Shown here piece by piece: positions 53,307-63,621 of a stretch of DNA of 64,000 nt. Positions within the stretch are counted from its first letter, which is position 1, and every line of letters starts with the position of its first letter. Origin of the DNA: Comamonas testosteroni. Its GTDB lineage: Bacteria > Pseudomonadota > Gammaproteobacteria > Burkholderiales > Burkholderiaceae_C. The notes below the pieces were generated by a model. The model made no database searches. It was not told the origin of the DNA and was given only the letters and a program-made list of their open reading frames with translations. Both the position numbers and the translations under genes were made by a program. Location of the stretch: contig NZ_CP129672.1 of NCBI RefSeq assembly GCF_030505195.1, positions 1,054,001-1,118,000 on the forward strand. Reading direction: 5' to 3'.

Positions 53307-54074
53307 TCAGAGCATCATGCCACCAGAGACTTCAATGCGCTGGCCCGTGACCCAGTTGTTGCCATCGGCAAGCAAGGCGGCAACCGCGGCGCCCACATCG
53401 TCGGGGCGCCCCGCCCGGCCCATGGCGGTCAGGCCGCTGATATGGGCATTGAGCTGTGCGTTGTCGCGCACCACGCCGCCACCGAAATCCGTCTCTATGG
53501 CGCCAGGGGCAATGGTGTTCACGGCGATGCCGCGTGCTCCCAGCTCCTTGGCCAGATAGCGCGTCATCACCTCAATGCCGCCCTTCATCACCGCGTAGGC
53601 GGCATAGCCGGGGAGGCTGAAGCGTGCCAGCCCGGACGAGGTATTGATGATGCGTCCGCCGTCCCGGATCAGGGGCAGCAGTTTCTGCGTCAGAAAGAAC
53701 GTGCCCTTGAGGTGAATATCGACGAGCAGATCGAACTGCTCTTCCGTGGTCTCGGCAAACGGCGCCACCAGGCCGATGCCGGCATTGTTCACCAGATAGT
53801 CGAACTGCTCGCGCTGCCAGGTCTCGGCCAGCACGCGCCCGACACGGTCGGCAAACGCGGCAAAGCTCTTGCTCTCACCCACATTCAGGCGCAGCGCCAC
53901 GGCGCGGCTGCCCAGCACCTCGATGCGGGAGACCAGCTCCTGCGCATCGCTTTCGCTGTCCTTGTAAGTGACGATCAGATGAACGCCGCGCTCGGCCAGT
54001 TTGAGGGCTTCGCTACGGCCCAGGCCACGGCTTGCGCCGGTGATCAATGCGATACGGGGTGCAGATGCTTGCAT
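53307..54074 (-). CDS. SDR-family oxidoreductase next to LysR regulator
   Basis: The protein has 255 residues from the ATG at 54072-54074 (MQASAPRIAL); the open frame starts 27 codons earlier but that part overlaps the promoter. Motifs are LITGASRGLGRSEALKLAERG, VNNAGIG, NTSSGLARFSLPGYAAYAVMKGG (Ser, YxxxK) and NTIAPGAIETDF. It is similar to FabG-type ketoreductases. It is divergent from the LysR gene, so probably its target. Confidence 0.9.
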   Translation of the reverse strand: MQASAPRIALITGASRGLGRSEALKLAERGVHLIVTYKDSESDAQELVSRIEVLGSRAVALRLNVGESKSFAAFADRVGRVLAETWQREQFDYLVNNAGIGLVAPFAETTEEQFDLLVDIHLKGTFFLTQKLLPLIRDGGRIINTSSGLARFSLPGYAAYAVMKGGIEVMTRYLAKELGARGIAVNTIAPGAIETDFGGGVVRDNAQLNAHISGLTAMGRAGRPDDVGAAVAALLADGNNWVTGQRIEVSGGMML

Positions 54075-54182
54075 GTCGGTCTCATGGAGTGTGTCAACGA
54101 GCCAGGACTTTAGGTGTTCTCCCTCAATGAATAAACAATTTAGAAAAGATCGCACTGTTCACTTTAAAAATACAATAAAGCC
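54075..54182. promoter_or_regulatory. Divergent promoter region of the SDR and LysR genes
   Basis: This 108-base AT-rich spacer includes TACAAT at 54171-54176, close to the LysR start. The arrangement is the classic one for a LysR regulator and its target. I cannot fix the operator. Confidence 0.4.
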
Positions 54183-55094
54183 ATGGACTTCAATGCTCTC
54201 CATGTGTTCACCCGCGTGGCCGAACTCTCCAGCTTCACCCTGGCCGCAGAGCAGCTCGGGCTGACCAAAAGCCGTGTGTCGACCGTGGTGCAGCAGCTGG
54301 AAAAGCAGCTCGGAACCCGTCTGCTGCAACGCACCACCAGACATGTGCGGCTGAGCGCCGATGGCGAGCAGTTCCTCGAGCGAAGCAAGGAGTTGATGGC
54401 CGACCTGGAACAGCTGCAAGCCATGTTCCAGCCCGCCACCAGCGGACTGCGAGGCAGTCTGCGCATCGATATGCCCAACTCTCTGGCCCGGGATGTCGTC
54501 ATTCCCAAACTGCCCGAATTCCTCTCGGCCCACCCTTTGCTGGAAGTAGGCATCAGTACCAGGGACCACCGCGTGGATGTGGTGCAGGAAGGCTTTGACT
54601 GCGTGGTGCGCATCGGCGCGCTGGCAGATACCGACCTGATCGCCCGCACCATCGGTGCGATGGAGATGTGCAATCTGGCCAGCCCCGCCTATCTGCAGCG
54701 CCACGGCACGCCCGCGACACTGGCCGATCTGTCACGGCACCGGATCATTCACTATGCAAACCAGCTCGGGCGGCACGGCGCGGGCTGGGAATATCAGCGC
54801 GGCAAGGAAATCGCGCTGCAGCCCATGCGCAGCGCCCTGGTGGTCAACGGCACAGATGCCTACCAGGCAGCCTGTCTTGCCGGCCTGGGCCTGATTCAGG
54901 CCCCTGTCCGGGGTGCGCGCCATCTGCTGGATCAGGGCCTGCTGGTCGAGGTCATGCCCCACTTCAAGGCGGCGCCCATGCCGGTGTCCCTGCTGTATCC
55001 GCATCGCAGACATATCGCGCCGCGGGTCACGGCCTTTCTGAACTGGATCACCGAGGTGATACAGCCCCATCTGACAGGCATGGACCGCTCTTGA
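54183..55094 (+). CDS. LysR-family transcriptional regulator
   Basis: This 303-residue protein has an N-terminal winged helix-turn-helix MDFNALHVFTRVAELSSFTLAAEQLGLTKSRVSTVVQQLEKQLGTRLLQRTTR, then a linker helix and a periplasmic-binding-like effector domain (GSLRIDMPNSLARDVVIPKLPEF). It belongs to the large CrgA/YafC-like group that often regulates a divergent oxidoreductase. It is unlikely to be the regulator of the operator family found elsewhere in the window, since its own promoter lacks that element. Confidence 0.92.
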   Translation: MDFNALHVFTRVAELSSFTLAAEQLGLTKSRVSTVVQQLEKQLGTRLLQRTTRHVRLSADGEQFLERSKELMADLEQLQAMFQPATSGLRGSLRIDMPNSLARDVVIPKLPEFLSAHPLLEVGISTRDHRVDVVQEGFDCVVRIGALADTDLIARTIGAMEMCNLASPAYLQRHGTPATLADLSRHRIIHYANQLGRHGAGWEYQRGKEIALQPMRSALVVNGTDAYQAACLAGLGLIQAPVRGARHLLDQGLLVEVMPHFKAAPMPVSLLYPHRRHIAPRVTAFLNWITEVIQPHLTGMDRS

Positions 55095-55138
55095 TGCCCG
55101 GCACCGGGGCGAGCATGGTGCATATGTATCATTCGGCG

Positions 55139-55579
55139 ATGACTTGCATTCGAGCTTCCCGCCCCGAAGACGGGGCACGAGCGATCGAGATCTGGCGCCA
55201 TGCCGTTGATGCCACCCATGACTTTCTGAGTCCGCAGGATCGCGCCGAGATTGATGAGATGGTGTGCGGCTTTCTGCCAGATGCCCCGCTGTGGTTCGCT
55301 GTCGACGAACAGGAGCATCCCCTGGCCTTCATGCTTGTGGACCAGGGCCATATGGAAGCGCTGTTTGTGGACCCCGCCTTCAGGCACCGGGGCCTCGGTG
55401 CGGCGCTGGTGCGCCACGGCCTGGCGCTGCATCCCGAGATGAGCACCGATGTGAACGAGCAGAACGCGCAAGCGGTGGGCTTTTACGAAAAGATGGGCTT
55501 CAAGCGCACTGGCCGCTCCCCGCAGGACGGACAAGGCCGCGCCTACCCGATCATCCATCTCAAATACACCAATCCCTGA
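55139..55579 (+). CDS. GNAT N-acetyltransferase, YjaB-like
   Basis: The protein has 146 residues from the ATG at 55139. It matches E. coli YjaB in layout: IWRHAVDATHDFLSPQDRAEID near the start, FLPDAPLWFAVDEQEHPLAFMLVD, acetyl-CoA motif FVDPAFRHRGLGAALVRHG, and STDVNEQNAQAVGFYEKMGFKRTGRS. Substrate is unknown. It is 44 bases after the LysR gene. Confidence 0.88.
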   Translation: MTCIRASRPEDGARAIEIWRHAVDATHDFLSPQDRAEIDEMVCGFLPDAPLWFAVDEQEHPLAFMLVDQGHMEALFVDPAFRHRGLGAALVRHGLALHPEMSTDVNEQNAQAVGFYEKMGFKRTGRSPQDGQGRAYPIIHLKYTNP

Positions 55580-55981
55580 TCCCTGACCCCTGAAAGGCCG
55601 GCCTGGCTGGACTGCGCGCGCCGGTCCAGACCGGATCGCTGCATTCAACATCTCAAATGCTATATAAATAATAGCTTATAGCGCAAATCCATTAACAATT
55701 TCAGATATAAAACAATCTGAATTCGAATTCAGTCAAGCGCAAGCAGCTCCTTAATACGGAGCATTGCAGGCGTCGGCCTTTGCCGCCCTGCAGCGCCGGT
55801 GCCATGGCTTCTGCGCCTGCGGGGCAGGCTCGCCATAGACCGAGCAAAGAGATGCGAGATCGGCGCTGTGCCTGTGCAGCAGAATCTGCTTGCCTAGAAT
55901 CAGTGTCTGTATCGAAAGAACCGTCATGGCCAACGCCGTGGCCATGAAAGGCTTTCATTCTTGCAACCGACGGTGTTGAAG
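55580..55981. other. 402-base spacer with repeat and possible small ORF
   Basis: The first half is AT-rich (about 55650-55740) and contains the dispersed element at 55671. On the minus strand 55751-55945 is an open frame for 64 residues starting MATALAMTVLSIQTLILG, which could be a hydrophobic start followed by a basic, Cys-containing tail. No convincing ribosome binding site precedes it and I give it about one chance in three of being real. Confidence 0.4.
55671..55697 (+). repeat. Short dispersed ATAGCTT-type element, copy 3
   Basis: It begins ATAGCTTATAGCGC, matching copy 2 at 27933 at 12 of 14 positions. It lies in the spacer between two acetyltransferase genes. Confidence 0.35.
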
Positions 55982-56893
55982 ATGAGCAAGCCTTTCATGT
56001 CCCTGTGCCCGGAAATCACGCGAGCCAATGCGCTGAGCTTGGTGGACTGGCTGAACGACGAGGACGTCGTGCGCCACCTCAGCGATTCGCGCCATGTCTC
56101 GCGTCACATCGAGCAGCTCATCGACCGGGTTCAGCTGCCTATACTCACCCATCTCTTCAATCAGGGCGGCCGCTTCTTCATGGCCTACGACCGCGATGAC
56201 GTGCCCGTGGGCTTCGTGCGTCTGGTCCGCAACGGGCCGGACTGCGAAATCGTGCTGGTCATCGGCAAGCGCGACAACTGGGGGCGCAAGCTCGGCGCCA
56301 GCGCCTTGCACGAGGGCATGAAGCTGGCCTTTTTCGACATGCGGGCCCAAAGACTGATTGCCAGGATCCATGCCGACAACACGCGCTCGCTCAAGGCCTT
56401 TGTGCACAACGGCTTTGTGCTGGAGAACGAGACACCCGCACTCAAGTCCTATGCGATGACGGCGCAGCGCTACCTCCAGCGCTTGCGCGCCGGGCTGCCG
56501 GGCGCTGCGACGGGCATCTGCATCACCGCCGTGGATCAGGCACGCCTCAGAGACAGGCTCGCGCTGGAATGGGAGTCGCAAGCGGCCGACCTGGAGCATG
56601 AAATCGAACGCGCCACCGTCGTCGATGCGCGACTGGTGCAGCGCAATGTGGTCACCATGAACTCCAGAGCCTTGCTGCGCCTTGATGAGGTGGCCATTGA
56701 AGTGGCCCTGGTCTACCCCGAAGATACCAATGACAGCGCCGGAAGGTTCTCGGTCTTCTCGGGCGTGGGCACGGCCATTCTGGGCTGTCGGGAAGGAGAC
56801 CGCATCGACTGGCGGATTCTCGATCGCACCTGCCATATCCGGATCGAGAAAGTGCTCTACCAACCCGAGGCAGCCGGGCACTTCCATCTGTAA
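55982..56893 (+). CDS. Fusion of GNAT acetyltransferase and Rnk-like GreA/B C-terminal domain
   Basis: The protein has 303 residues from the ATG at 55982 (an upstream TTG is less likely). Residues 1-170 form a GNAT domain: LVDWLNDEDVVRHLSDSRHVS, GFVRLVRNGPDCEIVLVIGKRDNWGRKLGASAL, HADNTRSLKAFVHNGFV. Residues 175-303 have a coiled-coil-like helix and then the Rnk/GreA_GreB C-terminal fold with VTMNSRALLRLDE, VALVYPEDTND, GTAILGCREGDRIDWRI and VLYQPEAAGHFHL. Rnk regulates nucleoside diphosphate kinase; GreA/B-like folds touch RNA polymerase. The combined function is not known to me. Confidence 0.85.
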   Translation: MSKPFMSLCPEITRANALSLVDWLNDEDVVRHLSDSRHVSRHIEQLIDRVQLPILTHLFNQGGRFFMAYDRDDVPVGFVRLVRNGPDCEIVLVIGKRDNWGRKLGASALHEGMKLAFFDMRAQRLIARIHADNTRSLKAFVHNGFVLENETPALKSYAMTAQRYLQRLRAGLPGAATGICITAVDQARLRDRLALEWESQAADLEHEIERATVVDARLVQRNVVTMNSRALLRLDEVAIEVALVYPEDTNDSAGRFSVFSGVGTAILGCREGDRIDWRILDRTCHIRIEKVLYQPEAAGHFHL

Positions 56894-56943
56894 GTCGGCT
56901 CGGGCCGGGAGCGCTCACCGCACCGCTTTGAACAGCAAAATCA

Positions 56944-56967
56944 ATAGCAGCTTGCGCTCAAACTATA
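56944..56967 (+). repeat. Short dispersed ATAGC-type element, copy 4
   Basis: It reads ATAGCAGCTTGCGCTCAAAC followed by TATA. It is the most divergent of the four copies and lies in the spacer before the convergent ksi gene. Confidence 0.3.
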
Positions 56968-57055
56968 TGGATTTCAGATTCAAATAGCCTTGAAATCCTT
57001 TTATATCAAGCGAAGACTGCTCCCCTATCAGGAGCAGTCAAGCGCCTGCCCCTGC

Positions 57056-57439
<384 letters not shown>

Positions 57440-57590
57440 TCATCCTTTTAGCAAGCGCCGTTGAAAACCGGCAATGCCCAAACGGGGGGGCAGTGAACAA
57501 AAAGGCTGCCTTGCGGCGAGGCCGTCGCTCCTCTCCCGCACAGAGAGCGGGAAGCCGCAGGGCATCCCAGGCAAAGCGCCTCAGAGGAGG

Positions 57591-58364
57591 TCAGAACTGT
57601 GCCGGACGCATCACCGCATCAATGCCGCCATCAATGACGATCTGCGCGCCATGCACATAGCTTGCGGCCGGGCTCATCAAAAAGGCGATGACCGAAGCCA
57701 TCTCGGACGGCTCGGCACGGCGGCCCATGGGAGGCACGAACCTGGCAATGGATTCGCCATAGCGCGGGTCCTGCAGACCCGCCTGCAGCAAGGGGGTATC
57801 GGTTGCCCCGGGTGCGACGGTGTTCAGGCGCACACCGGCCTCGCCCCAGGCGGCGGCACGTTTGCGCACAGCCACCGTCAACGCATTCTTGCTGCCCGCA
57901 TAGGCCAGATTGCCGCCCTGCTCTCCCGCATGCTCGACAATGGCGCGGGCCTTGGCTTCCTCGCCGGCCTCCAGTGCCGGTGCCAGTGGGTTCTTGTCAA
58001 AATCCAGATGCGCGGAAGCCACGGACGAGATGACGACGACTGCGGGCTGATGGCCCTGTTTCAGCGCTGGCAAAAAGGCATCCATCAGCTCGGTCGCGCC
58101 AAAATAATTGACCGAAACCACATTGCCAAGAACCTTGGTCTGCGGCCCCAGGCCGGCGCACAGCACCAGGCCGTCCATGCCCTTGCTGCACTTCGCCAGC
58201 ACATCGGAAATTGCCTGCTTTCGACCTTCGGCCGTCGAGAGATCGGCAATCACTTCCGCATCGCGTATATCGATGCCTACGATCTGGTGGCCGGCCGCTT
58301 CCAGGACCTTGCGCGTAGCGGCACCAATGCCCGTGGCGCAGCCGCTCATCACGATGATGGACAT
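57591..58364 (-). CDS. hsdA: 3-alpha-hydroxysteroid dehydrogenase/carbonyl reductase HsdA
   Basis: This 257-residue SDR enzyme has the cofactor motif VMSGCATGIGAATRKVLEAAG, Ser114 in VISSVASAH, Tyr155 and Lys159 in AYAGSKNALTV, and the characteristic long insertion before the YxxxK (about residues 117-145). It oxidises the 3-alpha-hydroxyl of steroids with NAD+ and reduces xenobiotic carbonyls, the first step of steroid use. It shares a 154-base divergent promoter region with the reductase gene at 58519. Confidence 0.97.
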   Translation of the reverse strand: MSIIVMSGCATGIGAATRKVLEAAGHQIVGIDIRDAEVIADLSTAEGRKQAISDVLAKCSKGMDGLVLCAGLGPQTKVLGNVVSVNYFGATELMDAFLPALKQGHQPAVVVISSVASAHLDFDKNPLAPALEAGEEAKARAIVEHAGEQGGNLAYAGSKNALTVAVRKRAAAWGEAGVRLNTVAPGATDTPLLQAGLQDPRYGESIARFVPPMGRRAEPSEMASVIAFLMSPAASYVHGAQIVIDGGIDAVMRPAQF

Positions 58365-58428
58365 GTCTTGTTTCCTTTTTCTGGGTGGTGATGGCGCACA
58401 TCAAAGCCCATCCTGGACAACCAGGCTA

Positions 58429-58445
58429 CATGCAAACGGACGATG
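58429..58445 (+). promoter_or_regulatory. Putative steroid-regulon operator, hsdA/reductase region
   Basis: It reads C ATGC AAAC GGAC GATG followed by TAAT; the right half is exact, the left half degraded. TATACC at 58464-58469 stands 17 bases after CGATGT, a promoter-like spacing toward the reductase gene, whose start is 74 bases from the site. The 8-bp palindrome CCCTAGGG follows at 58452-58459. Confidence 0.5.
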
Positions 58446-58506
58446 TAATTCCCCTAGGGAAAATATACCGTGGCCCTTCCTACACTGGCTCAACATTTGC
58501 GCGTGA

Positions 58507-60534
<2,028 letters not shown>

Positions 60535-60550
60535 GAGACAGCGAAACAAA

Positions 60551-62677
60551 ATGAGCAATCCCCACGCATCAATGCTGCAGCCGGGCCGTATCGGCACCAT
60601 GGAGCTGAAGAACCGCATCATCATGGCCCCCATGGGCGAGAACTACGGCGGCATCGACGGTATCTGCGGCGAACGTGCCCAGGACTATTACGAAGAGCGT
60701 GCCAAGGGCGGCACCGGCCTCATCATCATGGGCACGGCCGCCATCTCCTGGCCCACCGGCACCAGCGAGCCGCACCAGCTGGGCATCTCCGAAGATCACT
60801 TCATCCCCGGTCTGGCGGAAGTCACGCGCCGCGTTCACTCGCACGGCGGCAAAGTCGCCATCCAGATCAATCACAGCGGCAAGGTCGCGGCCAACGACCG
60901 CACCCACGGGCGCGAGATGTGGGTGTCTTCGATTCCGCCCGACGGTCCTGTGGCCGAAGCCATGCGCACCGTCACACCCAAGGAATTCTCGACCTTTGTG
61001 GGGGTTGGCCCCTACCCCGACCGCTACCGCATGATGGACAAGGCCGATATTGCGCAGATGGTGGAATGGTTTGCTGCGGCCGCCCTGCGCGCCAAGCAGG
61101 CCAGCTTCGATGCGGTGGAAGTGCACTGCGCGCACAACTACATGATCGCCAACTTCCTCTCGCCCTTTTTCAACAGCCGCAGCGACGAATACGGCGGCAG
61201 CTATGAAAACCGTAGCCGCCTGCTGCGCGAAGTGCTGACTGCCGTGCGCGAGCGCGTAGGCGCAGACTTCCCCATCTGGGTGCGTATCGACGCCGAGGAA
61301 ATGCACACGCCCGGCGGCATCACCATGGACGAGGCACTCAAGACCGCCAAGCTCTGCGAAGAGCTGGGCATGGATGCCATCAATGTCTCGGCCTATGCGC
61401 GCCTGCCCACAGGCTCGGCCTTCACGGATGCACCGATTCCGCAAAAGCAGAATGCTTACCGCGAATTTGCCACCGGCATCAAGAAGGCGGTCGGCATTCC
61501 CATCATCTCGGCCGGCCGCTGGGAGCTGGATGCCGCTGCCGCCGCCATCAGCCATGGCGAGATTGACTTTGTGGCCATGGGCCGCAAGCTGCTGGCCGAC
61601 CCCGAGCTGGCCAACAAACTGCAAGCCAACACCGCCCAGAGCGTGCGCCCCTGCATTTATTGCTATGCCTGCGTCAGCGAGATTTTCATCAACAAGGGCA
61701 TCAAGTGCGCGGTCAACGCACAGACCGGCCACGAGGCGAGCAAGACCATCACCTTCGCCGAAAAGCCCAAGCATGTACTGATCGTCGGCGGCGGCCCTTC
61801 GGGCATGGAGGCCGCCCGCGTCGCCGCCCTGCGCGGCCATCGCGTGACGCTGGTCGAGCGCAGCGACCGCCTGGGCGGCACGCTGTTTTTTGCCGCACTG
61901 GCCTATCCCGAGAACGGCCGCCTGCTCGACTATCTGGTCAAGCAGATGGACCACCCCAATATTCAGGTTCGCATTAACACCAGCGTCGATGCCAAGCTGC
62001 TCGATGAACTCAAGCCCGACGAAATTCTGGTGGGCACCGGCGCCAGGCGTGCCGCCCCCGCCATCGAAGGCGCGCAGCAAAGCCATGTCTGGAGCGGCGA
62101 TGAACTGCGCCGCCTGATGACGGGCGATCGCGCCGAAGAAATTGCCAAGGCCAAGCTGAATCTGGCCGAGCGCGCACTGTTCAAGGCCGGCGGCATGCTC
62201 AAGGTGACGGACAGCACGGCAGCGATCCAGAACCTGTCCAAGCTGTGGATGCCCCTGGGCAAGCGCGTGGTCATCATCGGCGCCGGCCTGGTAGGCCTGG
62301 AGCTGGCCGAGTTCCTGCTCGATCGCGGCCGCGAAGTCACCGTGCTGGACCCCGGCACCCACCCCGGCACCGAGCTGGCCATCGTGCGCCGCTGGCGCGT
62401 GTATGACGCCGTGAAGAGCCACGGCAAGCTGCTGATGCAGTCCAACGTCACGCGTATCGAGCGCAAGGAAGTCGTCTGGACGGACAAAAAGGGCGAGGAA
62501 TACCGCACGCCAGCCGACTCCGTGGTGCTGGCCATTGGAGCCGAGGCCGACTCCGCCGTTGCCGACCAGCTGCAATCCCTTACCCGGACTCCTGTGCGCC
62601 GCATCGGCGACTGCCAGGACCTGGGCTATATCGAGGGCGCCATGCATTCAGGCCATCAGGCCGGACGCGAAGTCTGA
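60551..62677 (+). CDS. Second Old-Yellow-Enzyme/2,4-dienoyl-CoA reductase-like flavoprotein
   Basis: The protein has 708 residues from the ATG at 60551 (the frame is open 32 codons upstream, overlapping the previous gene). Residues 1-375 form an FMN barrel (LQPGRIGTMELKNRIIMAPMG, VEVHCAHNYMIANFLSPFFNSRSDEYGGSYENRSR). The Fe-S cysteines RPCIYCYACVSEIF...IKCAVN follow a C-x2-C-x2-C-x11-C pattern, one residue shorter in the second gap than its neighbour. The FAD/NAD part has VLIVGGGPSGMEAARVAALRG and VVIIGAGLVGLELAEFLL. It lies 16 bases after the first reductase in a two-gene operon. Confidence 0.88.
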   Translation: MSNPHASMLQPGRIGTMELKNRIIMAPMGENYGGIDGICGERAQDYYEERAKGGTGLIIMGTAAISWPTGTSEPHQLGISEDHFIPGLAEVTRRVHSHGGKVAIQINHSGKVAANDRTHGREMWVSSIPPDGPVAEAMRTVTPKEFSTFVGVGPYPDRYRMMDKADIAQMVEWFAAAALRAKQASFDAVEVHCAHNYMIANFLSPFFNSRSDEYGGSYENRSRLLREVLTAVRERVGADFPIWVRIDAEEMHTPGGITMDEALKTAKLCEELGMDAINVSAYARLPTGSAFTDAPIPQKQNAYREFATGIKKAVGIPIISAGRWELDAAAAAISHGEIDFVAMGRKLLADPELANKLQANTAQSVRPCIYCYACVSEIFINKGIKCAVNAQTGHEASKTITFAEKPKHVLIVGGGPSGMEAARVAALRGHRVTLVERSDRLGGTLFFAALAYPENGRLLDYLVKQMDHPNIQVRINTSVDAKLLDELKPDEILVGTGARRAAPAIEGAQQSHVWSGDELRRLMTGDRAEEIAKAKLNLAERALFKAGGMLKVTDSTAAIQNLSKLWMPLGKRVVIIGAGLVGLELAEFLLDRGREVTVLDPGTHPGTELAIVRRWRVYDAVKSHGKLLMQSNVTRIERKEVVWTDKKGEEYRTPADSVVLAIGAEADSAVADQLQSLTRTPVRRIGDCQDLGYIEGAMHSGHQAGREV

Positions 62678-62698
62678 AGATACTCCTTGATCGCCGAG

Positions 62699-62732
62699 AC
62701 CGCCTGCGAGCATGGAACTCGCGGGCGGTTTT
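62699..62732 (+). terminator. Terminator of the two-reductase operon
   Basis: ACCGCCTGCGAG pairs with CTCGCGGGCGGT (one G-T pair) around a 7-base loop and is followed by four T residues, 22 bases past the stop. Confidence 0.75.
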
Positions 62733-62771
62733 CCATTGGAGTCACCGTATTTCGGCAGAACCTGGCCCTTT

Positions 62772-62796
62772 GCCGATTGCCGATTGCCGATTGCCG
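62772..62796. repeat. Tandem 7-bp repeat
   Basis: There are three exact copies of GCCGATT followed by a partial fourth, in the spacer between the reductase operon and the next gene. Confidence 0.85.
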
Positions 62797-62913
62797 CTGC
62801 GCGGCCGGCCGAAGCGAGGGGTTTCATCCGGCCCGAAGCGGGTCTTCGCAACTGAAGCAAAATAGCTTCGATCTTGCCTTTCACTTTTGTTTCACCAGGA
62901 ATTGACTGTCCCG

Positions 62914-63498
62914 ATGCCTACGCCTGAGCGCTTCGTTGCGGATGTTCTGAAAAATATCAACAATCGCACGATTGTGGAGCGCTGGGATGATTTGAATCTT
63001 CCAGATGGCTGGCTTGTTGCAGGCTGCTTATTTCAGACAGTGTGGAATTTGCAGGCGCAACGAAATCCTGCGGATTCCATCAAAGATTACGATCTCTTCT
63101 ACTTTGATCCATCGAGCACCACTGAGAGTGCGGAACAGAAAGTACAAGCACATGCCGATCGCGTTTTACGCGACCTGGATATCAAGATTGAAGTCACGAA
63201 CCAGGCTCGGGTTCACTTGTGGTACGAGTCATATTTCGGTCGTCCCTATCAGGCACTGCGAAGCTCTTGCGAGGGAATCGATCGCTTCCTGATCCCAGCT
63301 ACTTGCGTGGGCCTTCGCCCAGGCTGCCTCTATGCGCCGAACAGCCTGGAGCTGATCTATGACGGCGTTTTGGCGCTCAATCCATTGACCCCGCATCGTG
63401 AGCTTTTCGAGCAAAAGGCCGAGTCCTACCAGGCGCGTTGGCCATGGCTGCGAATCGTTGCCCAGGGTCATCCGGCTCAGAGAACTGATGCACGCTGA
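62914..63498 (+). CDS. Nucleotidyltransferase-family protein (PF06042-like)
   Basis: The protein has 194 residues from the ATG at 62914 (a TTG 27 bases upstream is less likely). The N-terminal third has GWLVAGCLFQTVWNLQ and SIKDYDLFYFD, the Gly and Asp-x-Asp features of this minimal nucleotidyltransferase-like family. IEVTNQARVHLWYE and RFLIPATCVGLRP are further family segments. Substrate is unknown. The gene is visibly less GC-rich than its neighbours. Confidence 0.8.
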   Translation: MPTPERFVADVLKNINNRTIVERWDDLNLPDGWLVAGCLFQTVWNLQAQRNPADSIKDYDLFYFDPSSTTESAEQKVQAHADRVLRDLDIKIEVTNQARVHLWYESYFGRPYQALRSSCEGIDRFLIPATCVGLRPGCLYAPNSLELIYDGVLALNPLTPHRELFEQKAESYQARWPWLRIVAQGHPAQRTDAR

Positions 63499-63621
63499 TG
63501 TGTGCGTGCATGTTCGCCTTGAGTCATTCCGGGACCGTTGCCTACCGGCCACGAGCAGACCTTACACTTCAATACAGGTCGCTCTATTTACCCCCGGCTC
63601 GCACGATGAAAAGTCTTTCCT

